Below the pieces are notes generated by a model, which was not told the origin of the DNA, ran no database searches, and saw nothing but the letters and a program-made list of their open reading frames with translations. Of a stretch of DNA of 64,000 nt, positions 33,491-41,871 are shown piece after piece. How positions within the stretch are numbered: the stretch's first letter is position 1; each line of letters starts with the position of its first letter. A program made the position numbers and the translations under genes. The DNA is from Armatimonadota bacterium. GTDB lineage: Bacteria; Armatimonadota; Fimbriimonadia; Fimbriimonadales; Fimbriimonadaceae. Location: positions 124,001 through 188,000 of the forward strand of contig JAFDWQ010000009.1 of assembly GCA_018268395.1 (NCBI GenBank). The letters run 5' to 3'.

Positions 33491-34398
33491 GCCGCCTCCA
33501 GCAGGGTCAATCGGCCCGCGTCAGCATCGAGCCGGACCCGCAATCCGAGCGGCAGGCTCAGCATCCCCCTCATGTGTCCGAACGGAAAGTTCACAACGGT
33601 AGGGACGTCGAGAGAGCCCAAACGGTCCTCGACGATGCGCCTCCAGGGCCAAGCGCCGATCTTTGGATCGACCTTTTCGTCCGTCCCGGTCATCTCTCCG
33701 ACCACGATGCCGGCCGCCTTTTGAAGCTGCCCCGTGTTCAAGAGGTGCGTCAACATCGCATCGACCCGGTGCGGATGTTCGTCGACGTCCTCGATCAGGA
33801 CGATCCGGCCGTCGCAGTCCAGCGGGTCGGGAGTACCGATGCTGTCCGTCAGAAGGCAAAGGCAACCGCCCGTCAAGGCCCCTTCCGCGACGCCGCCCCG
33901 GATCGCTTCACCGCGAGGCGAGCCTGCGACGAACGGGTCTTCGCCTTTGAGCAGGTTTTGGAACGACTCGACGACCCAGGGTTCTCGGTCGACGGAGAAC
34001 GACAACAGCATCGGTGCGTGATAGGTGACCAGTCCACGGCGGTTCAAGGCCAAGTGCAGGGTCGTGACGTCGCTGAAGCCGACGAACGGTTTGCCCGAAC
34101 CCGCGATGCGGTCGAGGTCCAAGTAAGGCATCAGCCTTGCACACCCGTAGCCGCCCCTTGAACACAGGACCGCGTCCACCTCTGGATCGTCGAACGCAGC
34201 CTGGACGTCGCCCGCCCTCTCCGCGTCCGAGCCGGCCAGATATCCGTCCTTGGCTAGCACGTTGTCTCCGAGCGAGACCCTATAACCTTGCGATTCAAGA
34301 AGCTTGATCCCGTTTTCCATGGACTCGGACGTCGTGGGCGAAGCCGGCGAGACGATCCGCACGTGCGCCCCAGGACAGAGCGCGCGAGGTTTGAGCAT
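33481..34398 (-). CDS. ldcA: LD-carboxypeptidase (peptidase S66)
   Basis: Murein-recycling enzyme that removes the terminal D-Ala from muramoyl tetrapeptides. Family features: opening LCPGAHVRIVSPASPT, SRGGYGCARLMPYLD, nucleophile Ser in VGFSDVTTLHLAL (about residue 111), Glu in LIEDVDEHPHRVD and His in NFPFGHMRGML. At 305 aa it has normal length and no signal peptide, as in cytoplasmic LdcA. TACGCT lies 7 nt before the ATG. Its start codon is only 30 bp from that of the divergent AAG gene. Confidence 0.9.
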   Translation of the reverse strand: MLKPRALCPGAHVRIVSPASPTTSESMENGIKLLESQGYRVSLGDNVLAKDGYLAGSDAERAGDVQAAFDDPEVDAVLCSRGGYGCARLMPYLDLDRIAGSGKPFVGFSDVTTLHLALNRRGLVTYHAPMLLSFSVDREPWVVESFQNLLKGEDPFVAGSPRGEAIRGGVAEGALTGGCLCLLTDSIGTPDPLDCDGRIVLIEDVDEHPHRVDAMLTHLLNTGQLQKAAGIVVGEMTGTDEKVDPKIGAWPWRRIVEDRLGSLDVPTVVNFPFGHMRGMLSLPLGLRVRLDADAGRLTLLEAACA

Positions 34399-34428
34399 GG
34401 CGGTCAGCGTACCGGGTCAGAATGGGGC
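34399..34428. promoter_or_regulatory. Back-to-back promoters in a 30-bp divergent gap
   Basis: Minus strand: TACGCT (34406-34411), 7 nt before the ldcA ATG. Plus strand: CAGAAT (34418-34423), 5 nt before the AAG ATG. The two boxes are 6 bp apart, so each promoter's upstream region must lie in the other gene's coding sequence. Neither gene has a Shine-Dalgarno. Confidence 0.5.
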
Positions 34429-35016
34429 ATGCCCCTTCAGGAAGACCTTCGGACGATGCCTGTGGCGGAGTCCGCAAAGCGGGTCTTAGGGTGCATCCTC
34501 GTGGCTGGACCCTGTCGGGCCCGGATCGTCGAAGTCGAGGCGTACGGCGGCGAGTCGGATCCGGCAAGCCACGCCTGGAGGGGGCCGACCCCGCGGACGG
34601 CCGTGATGTACGGCGCCCCGGGAACGTCGTACGTCTACTTCACTTACGGCAACCACTGGATGCTGAACGTCGTCGCGAGGCCTGAAGGCGAAGCTTCAGC
34701 GGTCCTGATCCGCGCGGCTGAGCCGTTGGAGGGGCTCGAGACGATGTCGGCCCGAAGGCCCAAGGCCCTTCGGGACAGCGATCTCCTGTCCGGGCCCGGC
34801 AAGCTCTGTCAGGCGTTCGGCATCGATCGGTCGTTCAATGGACTCGACCTCTTCGATCCCGCTTCACCGCTCACGCTTGCCGAAGAAGGCCCGCCCACCG
34901 CCATCGCGGTCGATGTCCGTATCGGTATCGCCGTCGGCCGAGGCGAACTCGAGCCGCTTCGTTTCGTCGACGCAGGGCGCGTCTCTTGGGCTTCCAAGCC
35001 CTGGCCGAAGCTGTGA
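34429..35016 (+). CDS. 3-methyladenine DNA glycosylase (AAG/MPG type)
   Basis: Monofunctional glycosylase that removes alkylated purines such as 3-methyladenine and hypoxanthine. Characteristic stretch: RIVEVEAYGGESDPASHAWRGPTPRTAVMYG with the catalytic Glu and the following His/Arg, then PGTSYVYFTYGNHWMLNVV and LLSGPGKLCQAFGID. At 195 aa it is a typical compact bacterial AAG. The start at 34429 (MPLQEDLRTMPV) is preferred over upstream in-frame codons, which lie inside ldcA. Confidence 0.9.
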   Translation: MPLQEDLRTMPVAESAKRVLGCILVAGPCRARIVEVEAYGGESDPASHAWRGPTPRTAVMYGAPGTSYVYFTYGNHWMLNVVARPEGEASAVLIRAAEPLEGLETMSARRPKALRDSDLLSGPGKLCQAFGIDRSFNGLDLFDPASPLTLAEEGPPTAIAVDVRIGIAVGRGELEPLRFVDAGRVSWASKPWPKL

Positions 35017-35030
35017 CGATCGAAAGCCCG

Positions 35031-35573
35031 CTACTTGAGCGGATTCGTGGCATCGGCCAATTCGAGCTGGACTTGGGCCTCGTCGACCTTCTTCGCGTGG
35101 CCGTCGACGAACAGCACCATCCGTTTCGGACTCGCGGGCCAAGGCATCGAGTCATAGAACATGTACTTGCCCGCCGGGTTGACCACGGCTCGGGTCTTTT
35201 CAGCCGACAACGCCGCGACGCCTTGGAACAATGGCGACGCCGGATTGAGCGAGTCTCGTGCCGAAGGTCCAGTGACGTACTTCGAGACGAAAGGCCAGAC
35301 GGTGTTCGCTGACATCATCTCCGGCGGATAGACGTCGTCGTAATCCACGGTGTATTGAAGGACCCCTTGCCCAAGGTGTTTCAAGTTGCTCAGTGTGGCC
35401 GTCTGTCGGGCCGCGATCTTGGCCTGAGCGAACACAGGGATCAAGACCGCGGCGAAGATCGCTCCACACGGCAGGCACAGCGCGACGAGCGCGATCCCGA
35501 GCCAAAGCCACGGACTGGACTTCTTCGGCTTGTTCGGTTCCTGGGAAACGTCTGCGTACTCGCCCGGCTGCAT
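35031..35573 (-). CDS. Pseudopilin-like membrane-anchored protein
   Basis: 180 aa. A cytoplasmic head (MQPGEYADVSQEPNKPKKSSP) precedes one membrane helix (WLWLGIALVALCLPCGAIFAAVLI) that runs into PVFAQAKIAARQTATLSNLKHLGQGVLQYTVDYDDVYPP, the same helix that follows the leader in the prepilin at 51995, and it ends with the related VLFVDGHAKKV motif. The usual prepilin leader with cleavage before FTLIE is replaced by an ordinary transmembrane anchor, so it is probably not processed as a pilin. CATAAT lies 6 nt before the ATG. Confidence 0.65.
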   Translation of the reverse strand: MQPGEYADVSQEPNKPKKSSPWLWLGIALVALCLPCGAIFAAVLIPVFAQAKIAARQTATLSNLKHLGQGVLQYTVDYDDVYPPEMMSANTVWPFVSKYVTGPSARDSLNPASPLFQGVAALSAEKTRAVVNPAGKYMFYDSMPWPASPKRMVLFVDGHAKKVDEAQVQLELADATNPLK

Positions 35574-35599
35574 GGTCCGATTATGCTCGAAGCGGCTCG

Positions 35600-36121
35600 T
35601 CAGGGAGTCCGGAGCCCGTCCTTGAGAGCCTCTTGGAACACGGCTTCGGGAAGGGACCTCGCCATGCCGTCGACATTCCCGACGACCCGGACCGGATCCT
35701 TTCCGCCAGGGGGCACTGTCGGCGCGGACTCGAAGATCAACAAGGTCCGGAAGGGGTCTGGAATCCGGTCGACGACGCGACCCCCTAGACTTCCGTTGCC
35801 CAGCCACTCAGGGCTCTTCGGATTGAACGTGTCCAGCACGCCCTCGTTCCTGACATAGGACCCGACCGCCGCATAGATCGTCCGCCCGGTCGAAGTGTCC
35901 GGCGGGAGCCGACCGTCGTTGTCCGTCGCGTACATCTGGACGGCTGTGAGGATCTGCCGGACGTTCGAGACCTTGCGGTAACGGAGCGCTCGACCCTTGT
36001 GAGGCGACATGAAGACCGGTGCCAAGACGATCGCTCCCGCCACCAGTAAGCCGCCGACGATGAGCAAGGTCACCAAATTCGACGACTTCGATCCGGAGGA
36101 AGGCTCTGGAGGGTAGATCAC
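35600..36121 (-). CDS. Second pseudopilin-like membrane-anchored protein
   Basis: 173 aa from a GTG at 36121 (no better start; the frame continues upstream only inside the helicase gene). A proline/serine head (VIYPPEPSSGSKSS) is followed by a membrane helix (LVTLLIVGGLLVAGAIVLAPVF) and a domain like its neighbour: YRKVSNVRQILTAVQMYATDNDGRLPPDTS, IPDPFRTLLIFESAP and VVGNVDGMARSLPE. It is probably a paralogue of the 35031-35573 protein. It follows the helicase stop by 29 bp on the same strand. Confidence 0.55.
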   Translation of the reverse strand: MIYPPEPSSGSKSSNLVTLLIVGGLLVAGAIVLAPVFMSPHKGRALRYRKVSNVRQILTAVQMYATDNDGRLPPDTSTGRTIYAAVGSYVRNEGVLDTFNPKSPEWLGNGSLGGRVVDRIPDPFRTLLIFESAPTVPPGGKDPVRVVGNVDGMARSLPEAVFQEALKDGLRTP

Positions 36122-36150
36122 TGTGACACCGGTTGCTATGACGTCGGACG

Positions 36151-38304
36151 CTACCGTTCCAGTTCCGAAGTCAGGATGCCGAACGCGCCCGGCTTGTCCA
36201 GGGGGTCGTTTCCGCTTTCGCACTGCGAGACCAGGAGGCAGGCCGGACAACCGTCCGCGCAAGAACAAGAACGAAGGAGCGTCGATGCCTGTTCCAACCA
36301 GGCCCGTCGCTCGTGGAAAAGGCGGGCAGCCAGTCCGACGCCTCCGGGTACCGCATCGAAGACGTAAAGCGCCGGAGCCATCGTATCCGGGCACAGGACG
36401 TACCAACAGCTTCCGAGATCGTTCCGATCGCAACCCGCGATGACCGGGGCCACGGAGAGAAGGGCGTGCTCTAGGGCATGGACCACCCCGGCCTGTTCGA
36501 CCGTCAGACCTGCCAGATCCCATCTGACCCCGACCGTATCTTTCGTGCGAGGCGGAAGGTCAAGGGGCGTCTCGTCCAGAACGCCGTCCCCGTCCGACCG
36601 CTTGCGGACGTAACTCGGAACGTGCGTCGTCACCCTGACCCCGCACAGCGTCCAGTCTCCGTCGACTTCGATGGGGACCGTCGACTCGACGAGGGATTGG
36701 ACGATGGCTTGCGTGAAGTAGTCGGGCTCCTCGGCCCGTACGCGCGCGACGCGCCGTTCGAGGTCGAGGGCCTCCACGATATAAGACCGTCCACGGTGAA
36801 GGTACACGGCCCCTTCGTGCGCCTGTTGTGGCGCCCGCCATTCCTCCATTTCGGCCAAAGGGGACGCCCCTTCGAGGATCAAGACCTTTTCAGAGCCCGA
36901 TCCTCGGATGTCGGTGGACATGGCCGGACTCTCGTACGAGGCGAAGAACAGCCTTCCCGCCGACCACCGGCACGATCCGTCCGCGACCAGTGCAGCGACG
37001 GCGTCCGAAGCCCCCGGTCCGAACCGCGTCAGCTCCTCTTCGCCGATCGGTCTCTCGTGCGCCGCGCACAACAGTTGCCGCTGGAGCACGTCCGGGTTCT
37101 CTGGGTCGAGGACGGCCGATTCGACAGGCTTGTCCAGAAGCAGGTCGGGGGACCGGACCAAGAACTGTTCGAGCGGGTCGGCGTGGGCCAGCATGACGGC
37201 CAAGCTGTCACGGGCGCCTCGGCCCGCGCGGCCGACCTGTTGCCAAAACGAACTGACGGTGCCGGGATAGCCGTTGAGGACGACCGCATCGAGACCACCG
37301 ACGTCGACACCGAGTTCCATCGCGTTCGTCGTCGACAGGCCCCGGAGTCGTCCCGAAAAGAGGGCCTTCTCGATGTCCCTTCGCTCCTTAGGCGTGTAGC
37401 CTCCACGATAGCTATCGACCCAGGACGGGTCGCCACCTTGCTTCTCCAGGATCGCTCGGGCTTGCCGGACGACCAGTTCGGTCGTCGTCCGAGCACGTGA
37501 GAACGCCAGTGTCCGAAGTCCGTTGGATACGAACTCGGCCAAGAGCGAGGCCGCGTCACGGTTCGGACTGAATCCCTCTTCTGTCTCTGGCGGGGCGACG
37601 AGGACGACATGGCGCCGGCCCTTCGCCGCCGAATCGTCCCGCACGAGCACCGGCGTCCTTCCGGTCAGCTTTCCGAACAGTTCCCCGGGATTCGCGATCG
37701 TCGCGCTACAGGCCATGACCTGGGGGCGGCTGCGGTACCACTCGCACAACCGCAAGAGTCGCCGCAAGACACCCCCGACGTGCGACCCGAAGACCCCGCG
37801 GTAGACGTGTGCCTCGTCGACCACGATGTACCGCAAAGATTTCAAGACGTCCTTCCAGTTTTCGTGGTGCGGCAACACGCCGACGTGCAACATGTCCGGA
37901 TTGGTCAGCACGATATGGGCGCGTTTCCGGATCAGGGAGCGGCTCGCCTGGTTGGTGTCCCCGTCATAAGTGCCGCACGTGAGCCCTTCCGGCAAGAGCG
38001 CGGTGAGCTTCTGCGCTTGGTCTTGGGCCAAGGCTTTGGTCGGAAAGAGATAGAGGGCCCTCGCCTTCGGCTCACTGAGGCACGACTCGATGACGGGAAC
38101 GTTGTAGCAAAGGGTCTTGCCGCTGCCCGTCCCCGTGACGACCATGACGTCTTGACCGGCCGTACTTGCGGCGATCGCCTCAGCCTGATGTTCGTAGAAG
38201 CGGTCGATCCCCGTCTCGGCAAGGCGGTCGGTGAGGGCCTTGTGAAGGGTAAGGGGCGTGTCAGACCATCGGGGTACGGACGCATCGACGACGCAACACC
38301 TCAA
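36151..38304 (-). CDS. mrfA: MrfA-type DEAD/DEAH helicase with DUF1998 zinc domain
   Basis: SF2 3'-5' helicase; the Bacillus homologue MrfA (YprA) acts in repair of mitomycin-C damage. Motif I VVTGTGSGKTLCYN, motif II VVDEAHVY, motif III ACSATIANP, and late helicase motifs TTNAMELGVDVGGLD and QQVGRAGRGARDSLAV are all present. The C-terminal MZB/DUF1998 region ends with the four-cysteine cluster CSCADGCPACLLVSQCESGND. At 717 aa it is a compact member. The start is taken as TTG at 38304 because no ATG or GTG precedes FYEHQAEAI; this is uncertain. Confidence 0.88.
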   Translation of the reverse strand: MRCCVVDASVPRWSDTPLTLHKALTDRLAETGIDRFYEHQAEAIAASTAGQDVMVVTGTGSGKTLCYNVPVIESCLSEPKARALYLFPTKALAQDQAQKLTALLPEGLTCGTYDGDTNQASRSLIRKRAHIVLTNPDMLHVGVLPHHENWKDVLKSLRYIVVDEAHVYRGVFGSHVGGVLRRLLRLCEWYRSRPQVMACSATIANPGELFGKLTGRTPVLVRDDSAAKGRRHVVLVAPPETEEGFSPNRDAASLLAEFVSNGLRTLAFSRARTTTELVVRQARAILEKQGGDPSWVDSYRGGYTPKERRDIEKALFSGRLRGLSTTNAMELGVDVGGLDAVVLNGYPGTVSSFWQQVGRAGRGARDSLAVMLAHADPLEQFLVRSPDLLLDKPVESAVLDPENPDVLQRQLLCAAHERPIGEEELTRFGPGASDAVAALVADGSCRWSAGRLFFASYESPAMSTDIRGSGSEKVLILEGASPLAEMEEWRAPQQAHEGAVYLHRGRSYIVEALDLERRVARVRAEEPDYFTQAIVQSLVESTVPIEVDGDWTLCGVRVTTHVPSYVRKRSDGDGVLDETPLDLPPRTKDTVGVRWDLAGLTVEQAGVVHALEHALLSVAPVIAGCDRNDLGSCWYVLCPDTMAPALYVFDAVPGGVGLAARLFHERRAWLEQASTLLRSCSCADGCPACLLVSQCESGNDPLDKPGAFGILTSELER

Positions 38305-38359
38305 CGGCCGCGAGGTCAGAAGTCGTTCGAGGGCTTGTCCCGAAGGCCCGGAGCGCAGC

Positions 38360-39175
38360 TCAGTCGAGATTGTTGAGTTCGTGGTCAGGGTTTTCCCTGC
38401 CTTTGTCCTTGGACGTCAGCTTGACGGCCCAGACCGATCCGAAGAAGAGAACGGTCAGCGGGGCCGCCATCGCCATCATCGTGAAGGGATCGCCCGACGG
38501 TGTCAAGACCATCGACAGGATGAAGATCGCGACCGTGGCGTGACGCCAGTAGCGGAACAACGACTCGCTCGAAATGAGCCCGACCTTCGTAAGAACGAAC
38601 GTGACGATCGGAAGCTGGAACCCGATCCCGAAGGCGAACACGAGCTTGATCAAGAGGAAGACCATCGTGCCGGGCGCCTGATAGAGCGTCGAGCCTTGGA
38701 AGTCGCGGAAGAACGAGCAGAACCAAGTGACGGTCGGTGGCACCATGAGCCATCCGACCGCACATCCCAAGAGGAAGAGCAGCGCGCTGACGGGGACCAT
38801 CGCCTTGACGGGCCGCCGTTCGTTGGGTTTAAGGCCCGGTTTTACGAACTGCCAGACGTGCCACAGGGCGTAGGGGACCGTGAAGGCCAGGCCGATCACG
38901 AACGCGACCCTCATTTGGAGCATGAAGGGCTCGGTGAACGTCGGGAAGACCTCGCGGTAGTCCAGCCAGTTGGGGATCGACTTCCGGACGTCCTTCTCCA
39001 GGAACTTATAGAGCGGCACGGCGCCGAACCAACCGATCACGGACGCGACGACGAGGAACACGGCGACGCGGATCAACCGCGTGCGGAGTTCGTCGATGTG
39101 CTCGCCTAACGTAGCGCGGAACTCCTCGGGATCGTCCGAGAAGTTCCTACGCGTTCGGGTTTTGGCAAGGGCCAT
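38360..39175 (-). CDS. tatC: Sec-independent translocase subunit TatC
   Basis: Six-helix core receptor of the twin-arginine export system. Family signatures are HIDELRTRLIRVAVF at the first helix, FTEPFMLQMRVAFVIGL in the periplasmic/second-helix region, GIGFQLPIVTFVL and the closing LTPSGDPFTMMAMAAPLTVLFFG. At 271 aa it has normal length. It lies 13 bp after the gene for a secreted protein on the same strand. A Tat substrate is encoded in the window at 3127. Confidence 0.93.
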   Translation of the reverse strand: MALAKTRTRRNFSDDPEEFRATLGEHIDELRTRLIRVAVFLVVASVIGWFGAVPLYKFLEKDVRKSIPNWLDYREVFPTFTEPFMLQMRVAFVIGLAFTVPYALWHVWQFVKPGLKPNERRPVKAMVPVSALLFLLGCAVGWLMVPPTVTWFCSFFRDFQGSTLYQAPGTMVFLLIKLVFAFGIGFQLPIVTFVLTKVGLISSESLFRYWRHATVAIFILSMVLTPSGDPFTMMAMAAPLTVLFFGSVWAVKLTSKDKGRENPDHELNNLD

Positions 39176-39188
39176 GCGCCCTGACAGT

Positions 39189-40736
39189 TTACATCTCCAG
39201 TTCGGAGACGTAGGAAATCCGGATCCGCATCACCATCTTGCGATTGGCGGAGCCTCCCGTGTTGTTGCCGCGCTGGCCGAAGCGGCCTTGTCCGCCGCCG
39301 CGCGTACCCTGTTCCGAATCACCGTCGCCAGGGGCACCGGCTCCGGGACCCATCATTCCTCCGCCGCCCCGTCCGCGACCGCGTCCGAGCTGGAAGAACG
39401 TGAAATTGCCGTCATCGTCGAAGTGGGGGTCGATCCGGTAGAAGCCGCCCGAAGTCGGGTCGTTCAGTCGGTCGGCGACGCCGGCCGATCCACCGCCGGC
39501 ATTGCTGCCCTTTTGCGGGCCCATGACGTTCCCGCTCGATCCGCCCGCCGGAGCGCCCGAACCGCCGCCCGTTCCGCCGGCGGCGGCCTGGTCGACGAGG
39601 GTGTCCTGGGTCAGTTCGACTTCGGTCCGGGCCACGACTCCGCGGTCGATGGCGAACCAGGTCTTTCCGACCAGTTTGACGTTCGCGACTTCGCCCTTGA
39701 CCTGGTTCAAGTCCTTCACGTCCTTGAGCAGGGCCGGGCCGAGCTCCATCACCGTCCGGATGACCGCGCACGGCATACCCTTGAACCACACGAACTCGGC
39801 GAGTTCGCCGCGTGCGCTCAGCGGCTGCGTGAAGTGGTCTTGCTTCAAGAACGCCGAAGGATCGACTCGGCCGATAAGGTACGGGGAGTTCCAGGCGTCG
39901 CCCTTCTGGACGGCCTTCGAAGGAAGGACCGGCAAAGGAAGGAGCGGGAAGATGTCGACGGCGGGCGGCGCACCGTTCCGACCGTCCATGCCGAAATAGA
40001 TCGGGACGCTGCCGAAGACTTCACGGCCGACGTCGGAGATCCGCATGAAAAGCGGCGTGAACTGGTCTTGCGGCACGCGCTTCGGCTCCGTGTCTCCCGG
40101 AGGGACGAGGGTCGCGTAGTCCTTGCCCTTGTCGGGAAGGATCTGGATCCTCATCAAGCCGTCGTAGCCACTGGCGACTTTATAGGAATTGTCCGTCGCG
40201 TACAGGATCCGGACCTTGGTGTCGTCCGTCGCGATCGTCGGAATGCGGCTACCGATCTGGGCTTGAGCCTGACTGATCGTACCGACCTCCTGCTTGAACG
40301 TGAAATTGTAGACCCGCTCGATGCCCGGTTTGAACTTGTAGCGGAGCTTGACGCCGCCTTCCGGCACCTTGATGCTGGTGTGGTTGTCGACCGTCACGTT
40401 GACCGAGGACCGGTTGACGATCTGCTGCTTGCCGTTCGAATCGACGAACAGGACGCATTCGATCTTCGCGTTGCCGTCGGCGATCTCCCGGGCCTGCGTG
40501 TTCAACGGGTAGACGTAGTCGTCACCGTCGATTTCAGGCAGCGCAGCCTCTAAGAACTGGCCGTTGACGTAGAAACCGATGTAACCGCCGGGCGGAATGC
40601 TGTTCTTCGGGATCCGGACCTTGACCGTTTCCCGGACGGTCGAACCGTCCAACGGTCGTCGGATCGTGAAGTTGGCCTGGCCAAAGGCGCTACTGGCGAC
40701 CAAGGCTGCGAGTGCGAGGACGATAACCCTTTTCAT
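39189..40736 (-). CDS. Secreted protein with glycine-rich tail, function unknown
   Basis: 515 aa from the ATG at 40736 with a signal peptide (MKRVIVLALAALVASSAFGQ). An Ig-like stretch follows (FTIRRPLDGSTVRETVKVRIPKN), then a long domain similar in style to DUF6263-type secreted proteins (VKLRYKFKPGIERVYNFTFKQEV, WFKGMPCAVIRTVMELG, GKTWFAIDRGVVARTEVELTQ). From about residue 395 it has Gly/Ser/Asn-rich low-complexity segments (GGTGGGSGAPAGGSSG, GRGRGRGGGGMMGPG) before a final beta strand. No enzyme motif is seen. GGAAG lies 4 nt before the ATG. Probably co-transcribed with tatC. Confidence 0.65.
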   Translation of the reverse strand: MKRVIVLALAALVASSAFGQANFTIRRPLDGSTVRETVKVRIPKNSIPPGGYIGFYVNGQFLEAALPEIDGDDYVYPLNTQAREIADGNAKIECVLFVDSNGKQQIVNRSSVNVTVDNHTSIKVPEGGVKLRYKFKPGIERVYNFTFKQEVGTISQAQAQIGSRIPTIATDDTKVRILYATDNSYKVASGYDGLMRIQILPDKGKDYATLVPPGDTEPKRVPQDQFTPLFMRISDVGREVFGSVPIYFGMDGRNGAPPAVDIFPLLPLPVLPSKAVQKGDAWNSPYLIGRVDPSAFLKQDHFTQPLSARGELAEFVWFKGMPCAVIRTVMELGPALLKDVKDLNQVKGEVANVKLVGKTWFAIDRGVVARTEVELTQDTLVDQAAAGGTGGGSGAPAGGSSGNVMGPQKGSNAGGGSAGVADRLNDPTSGGFYRIDPHFDDDGNFTFFQLGRGRGRGGGGMMGPGAGAPGDGDSEQGTRGGGQGRFGQRGNNTGGSANRKMVMRIRISYVSELEM

Positions 40737-40877
40737 GCTTCCGGCTCCGGCCGTTGGGAGAACCCGCCGGCCACAAGACACAGTTGTATTGTCGTACGAA
40801 ACGACGCGGTTCGTTCGGTGGATGTTACACCACCCGGGACCCGGATTGCTCGGTTCGTCTGCCGATCACGGCCGACT

Positions 40878-41813
40878 TCAGGCGTCCAGCGTTCCGAACC
40901 GGACGACGTCCTGAAGTCCCTCAGGCGCATCGACCGCACCTCCGATCAGGCAGTGCCGGACCGGGCCCGCCGCGATGATCTCAGCTCCCGGTAGGACGAC
41001 CGAGTCTTCGATCCCTTGCGGACAGACGACCCTGGCACCCTCCCCGATGACGACGTTCTCGCCCACCGGTCCCTCGACTTGGGCCCCGTCTGCGAACAAG
41101 ACGCCTCCACCCACGACGTGCCGCGTCGTGGACAGGAAGGAGTCGAGCGTCCCCGTGTCGAACCACTCCCCTTCATAGACCCCGGCAAGGACGGTCTCAC
41201 CGTTGTCGACCAGAGTCTGGATCGCGTCCGTGATCTCGTACTCCCCTCGGGCGCTCGGGGCCAGCCCCGGGAGTACGTCCCAGATCTGGGGCCCGAAGAC
41301 GTACATGCCGGCCATCGCTAGGTTCGATTCAGGTTCGGCGGGTTTTTCGACGAGCTTGACGATCCGTTCTCCGTCGACGTTCGCAACGCCGAAACGTCTC
41401 GGGTCTTCGACGGGCTTGACGAGGTTCAAATTGGCACAACCCGATTCGCGGAACCTTCGGACGTGGGGCTCCAGCGGCCGGTCGTAGATCGCGTCTCCGA
41501 GATAAAGGACGAAGTCGTCGCCGGCGACGAAATCCTTGGCAAAGCCGACCGCATGGGCCAACCCCTTCGGCTCGACCTGCCGGGCGTAAGCCAGTTTCAG
41601 ACCGAACCGCGAGCCGTCCCCTAAGGCCTCTCGGATCTGGGGTTCGTTGTCCCCCACGACGATGCAGACCTCTTCGATGCCGCAGCCTTTGAGTTGGTCG
41701 AACGCGTACTCGAGGGTCAACCGGTTCGCGATCGGAAGGAGCGGCTTCGGTACGACCTTGGTCACAGGGTAGAGCCGGGTCCCTTTTCCGGCTGCGAGGA
41801 CGACGCCCTTCAT
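40878..41813 (-). CDS. Sugar-1-phosphate nucleotidyltransferase (RmlA-like)
   Basis: Makes NDP-sugars from NTP and a sugar-1-phosphate. The N-terminal Rossmann-like domain has the signature LAAGKGTRLYPVTKVVPKPLLPI, then LYLGDAIYD (metal Asp), VEKP and EYEITDAIQ. The C-terminal part (about residues 240-311) is a short left-handed beta-helix (VEGPVGENVVIGEGARVV), as in long-form glucose-1-phosphate thymidylyltransferases. The start ATG at 41813 is fixed by the conserved first strand MKGVVLAAG. CAACAT lies 6 nt upstream. Confidence 0.87.
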   Translation of the reverse strand: MKGVVLAAGKGTRLYPVTKVVPKPLLPIANRLTLEYAFDQLKGCGIEEVCIVVGDNEPQIREALGDGSRFGLKLAYARQVEPKGLAHAVGFAKDFVAGDDFVLYLGDAIYDRPLEPHVRRFRESGCANLNLVKPVEDPRRFGVANVDGERIVKLVEKPAEPESNLAMAGMYVFGPQIWDVLPGLAPSARGEYEITDAIQTLVDNGETVLAGVYEGEWFDTGTLDSFLSTTRHVVGGGVLFADGAQVEGPVGENVVIGEGARVVCPQGIEDSVVLPGAEIIAAGPVRHCLIGGAVDAPEGLQDVVRFGTLDA

Positions 41814-41871
41814 GGGCCCATGTTGACACGAGAGGGGCGCCGGCAAGGGCCGGGCTTGGTACCATAGAACC
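41814..41871. promoter_or_regulatory. Divergent leaderless-type promoters
   Basis: Minus strand: CAACAT (41820-41825), 6 nt before ATG 41813. Plus strand: TACCAT (41860-41865), 6 nt before GTG 41872. The minus-strand spacer GGGCCC is identical to the spacer before mutM (120-125). Confidence 0.45.
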
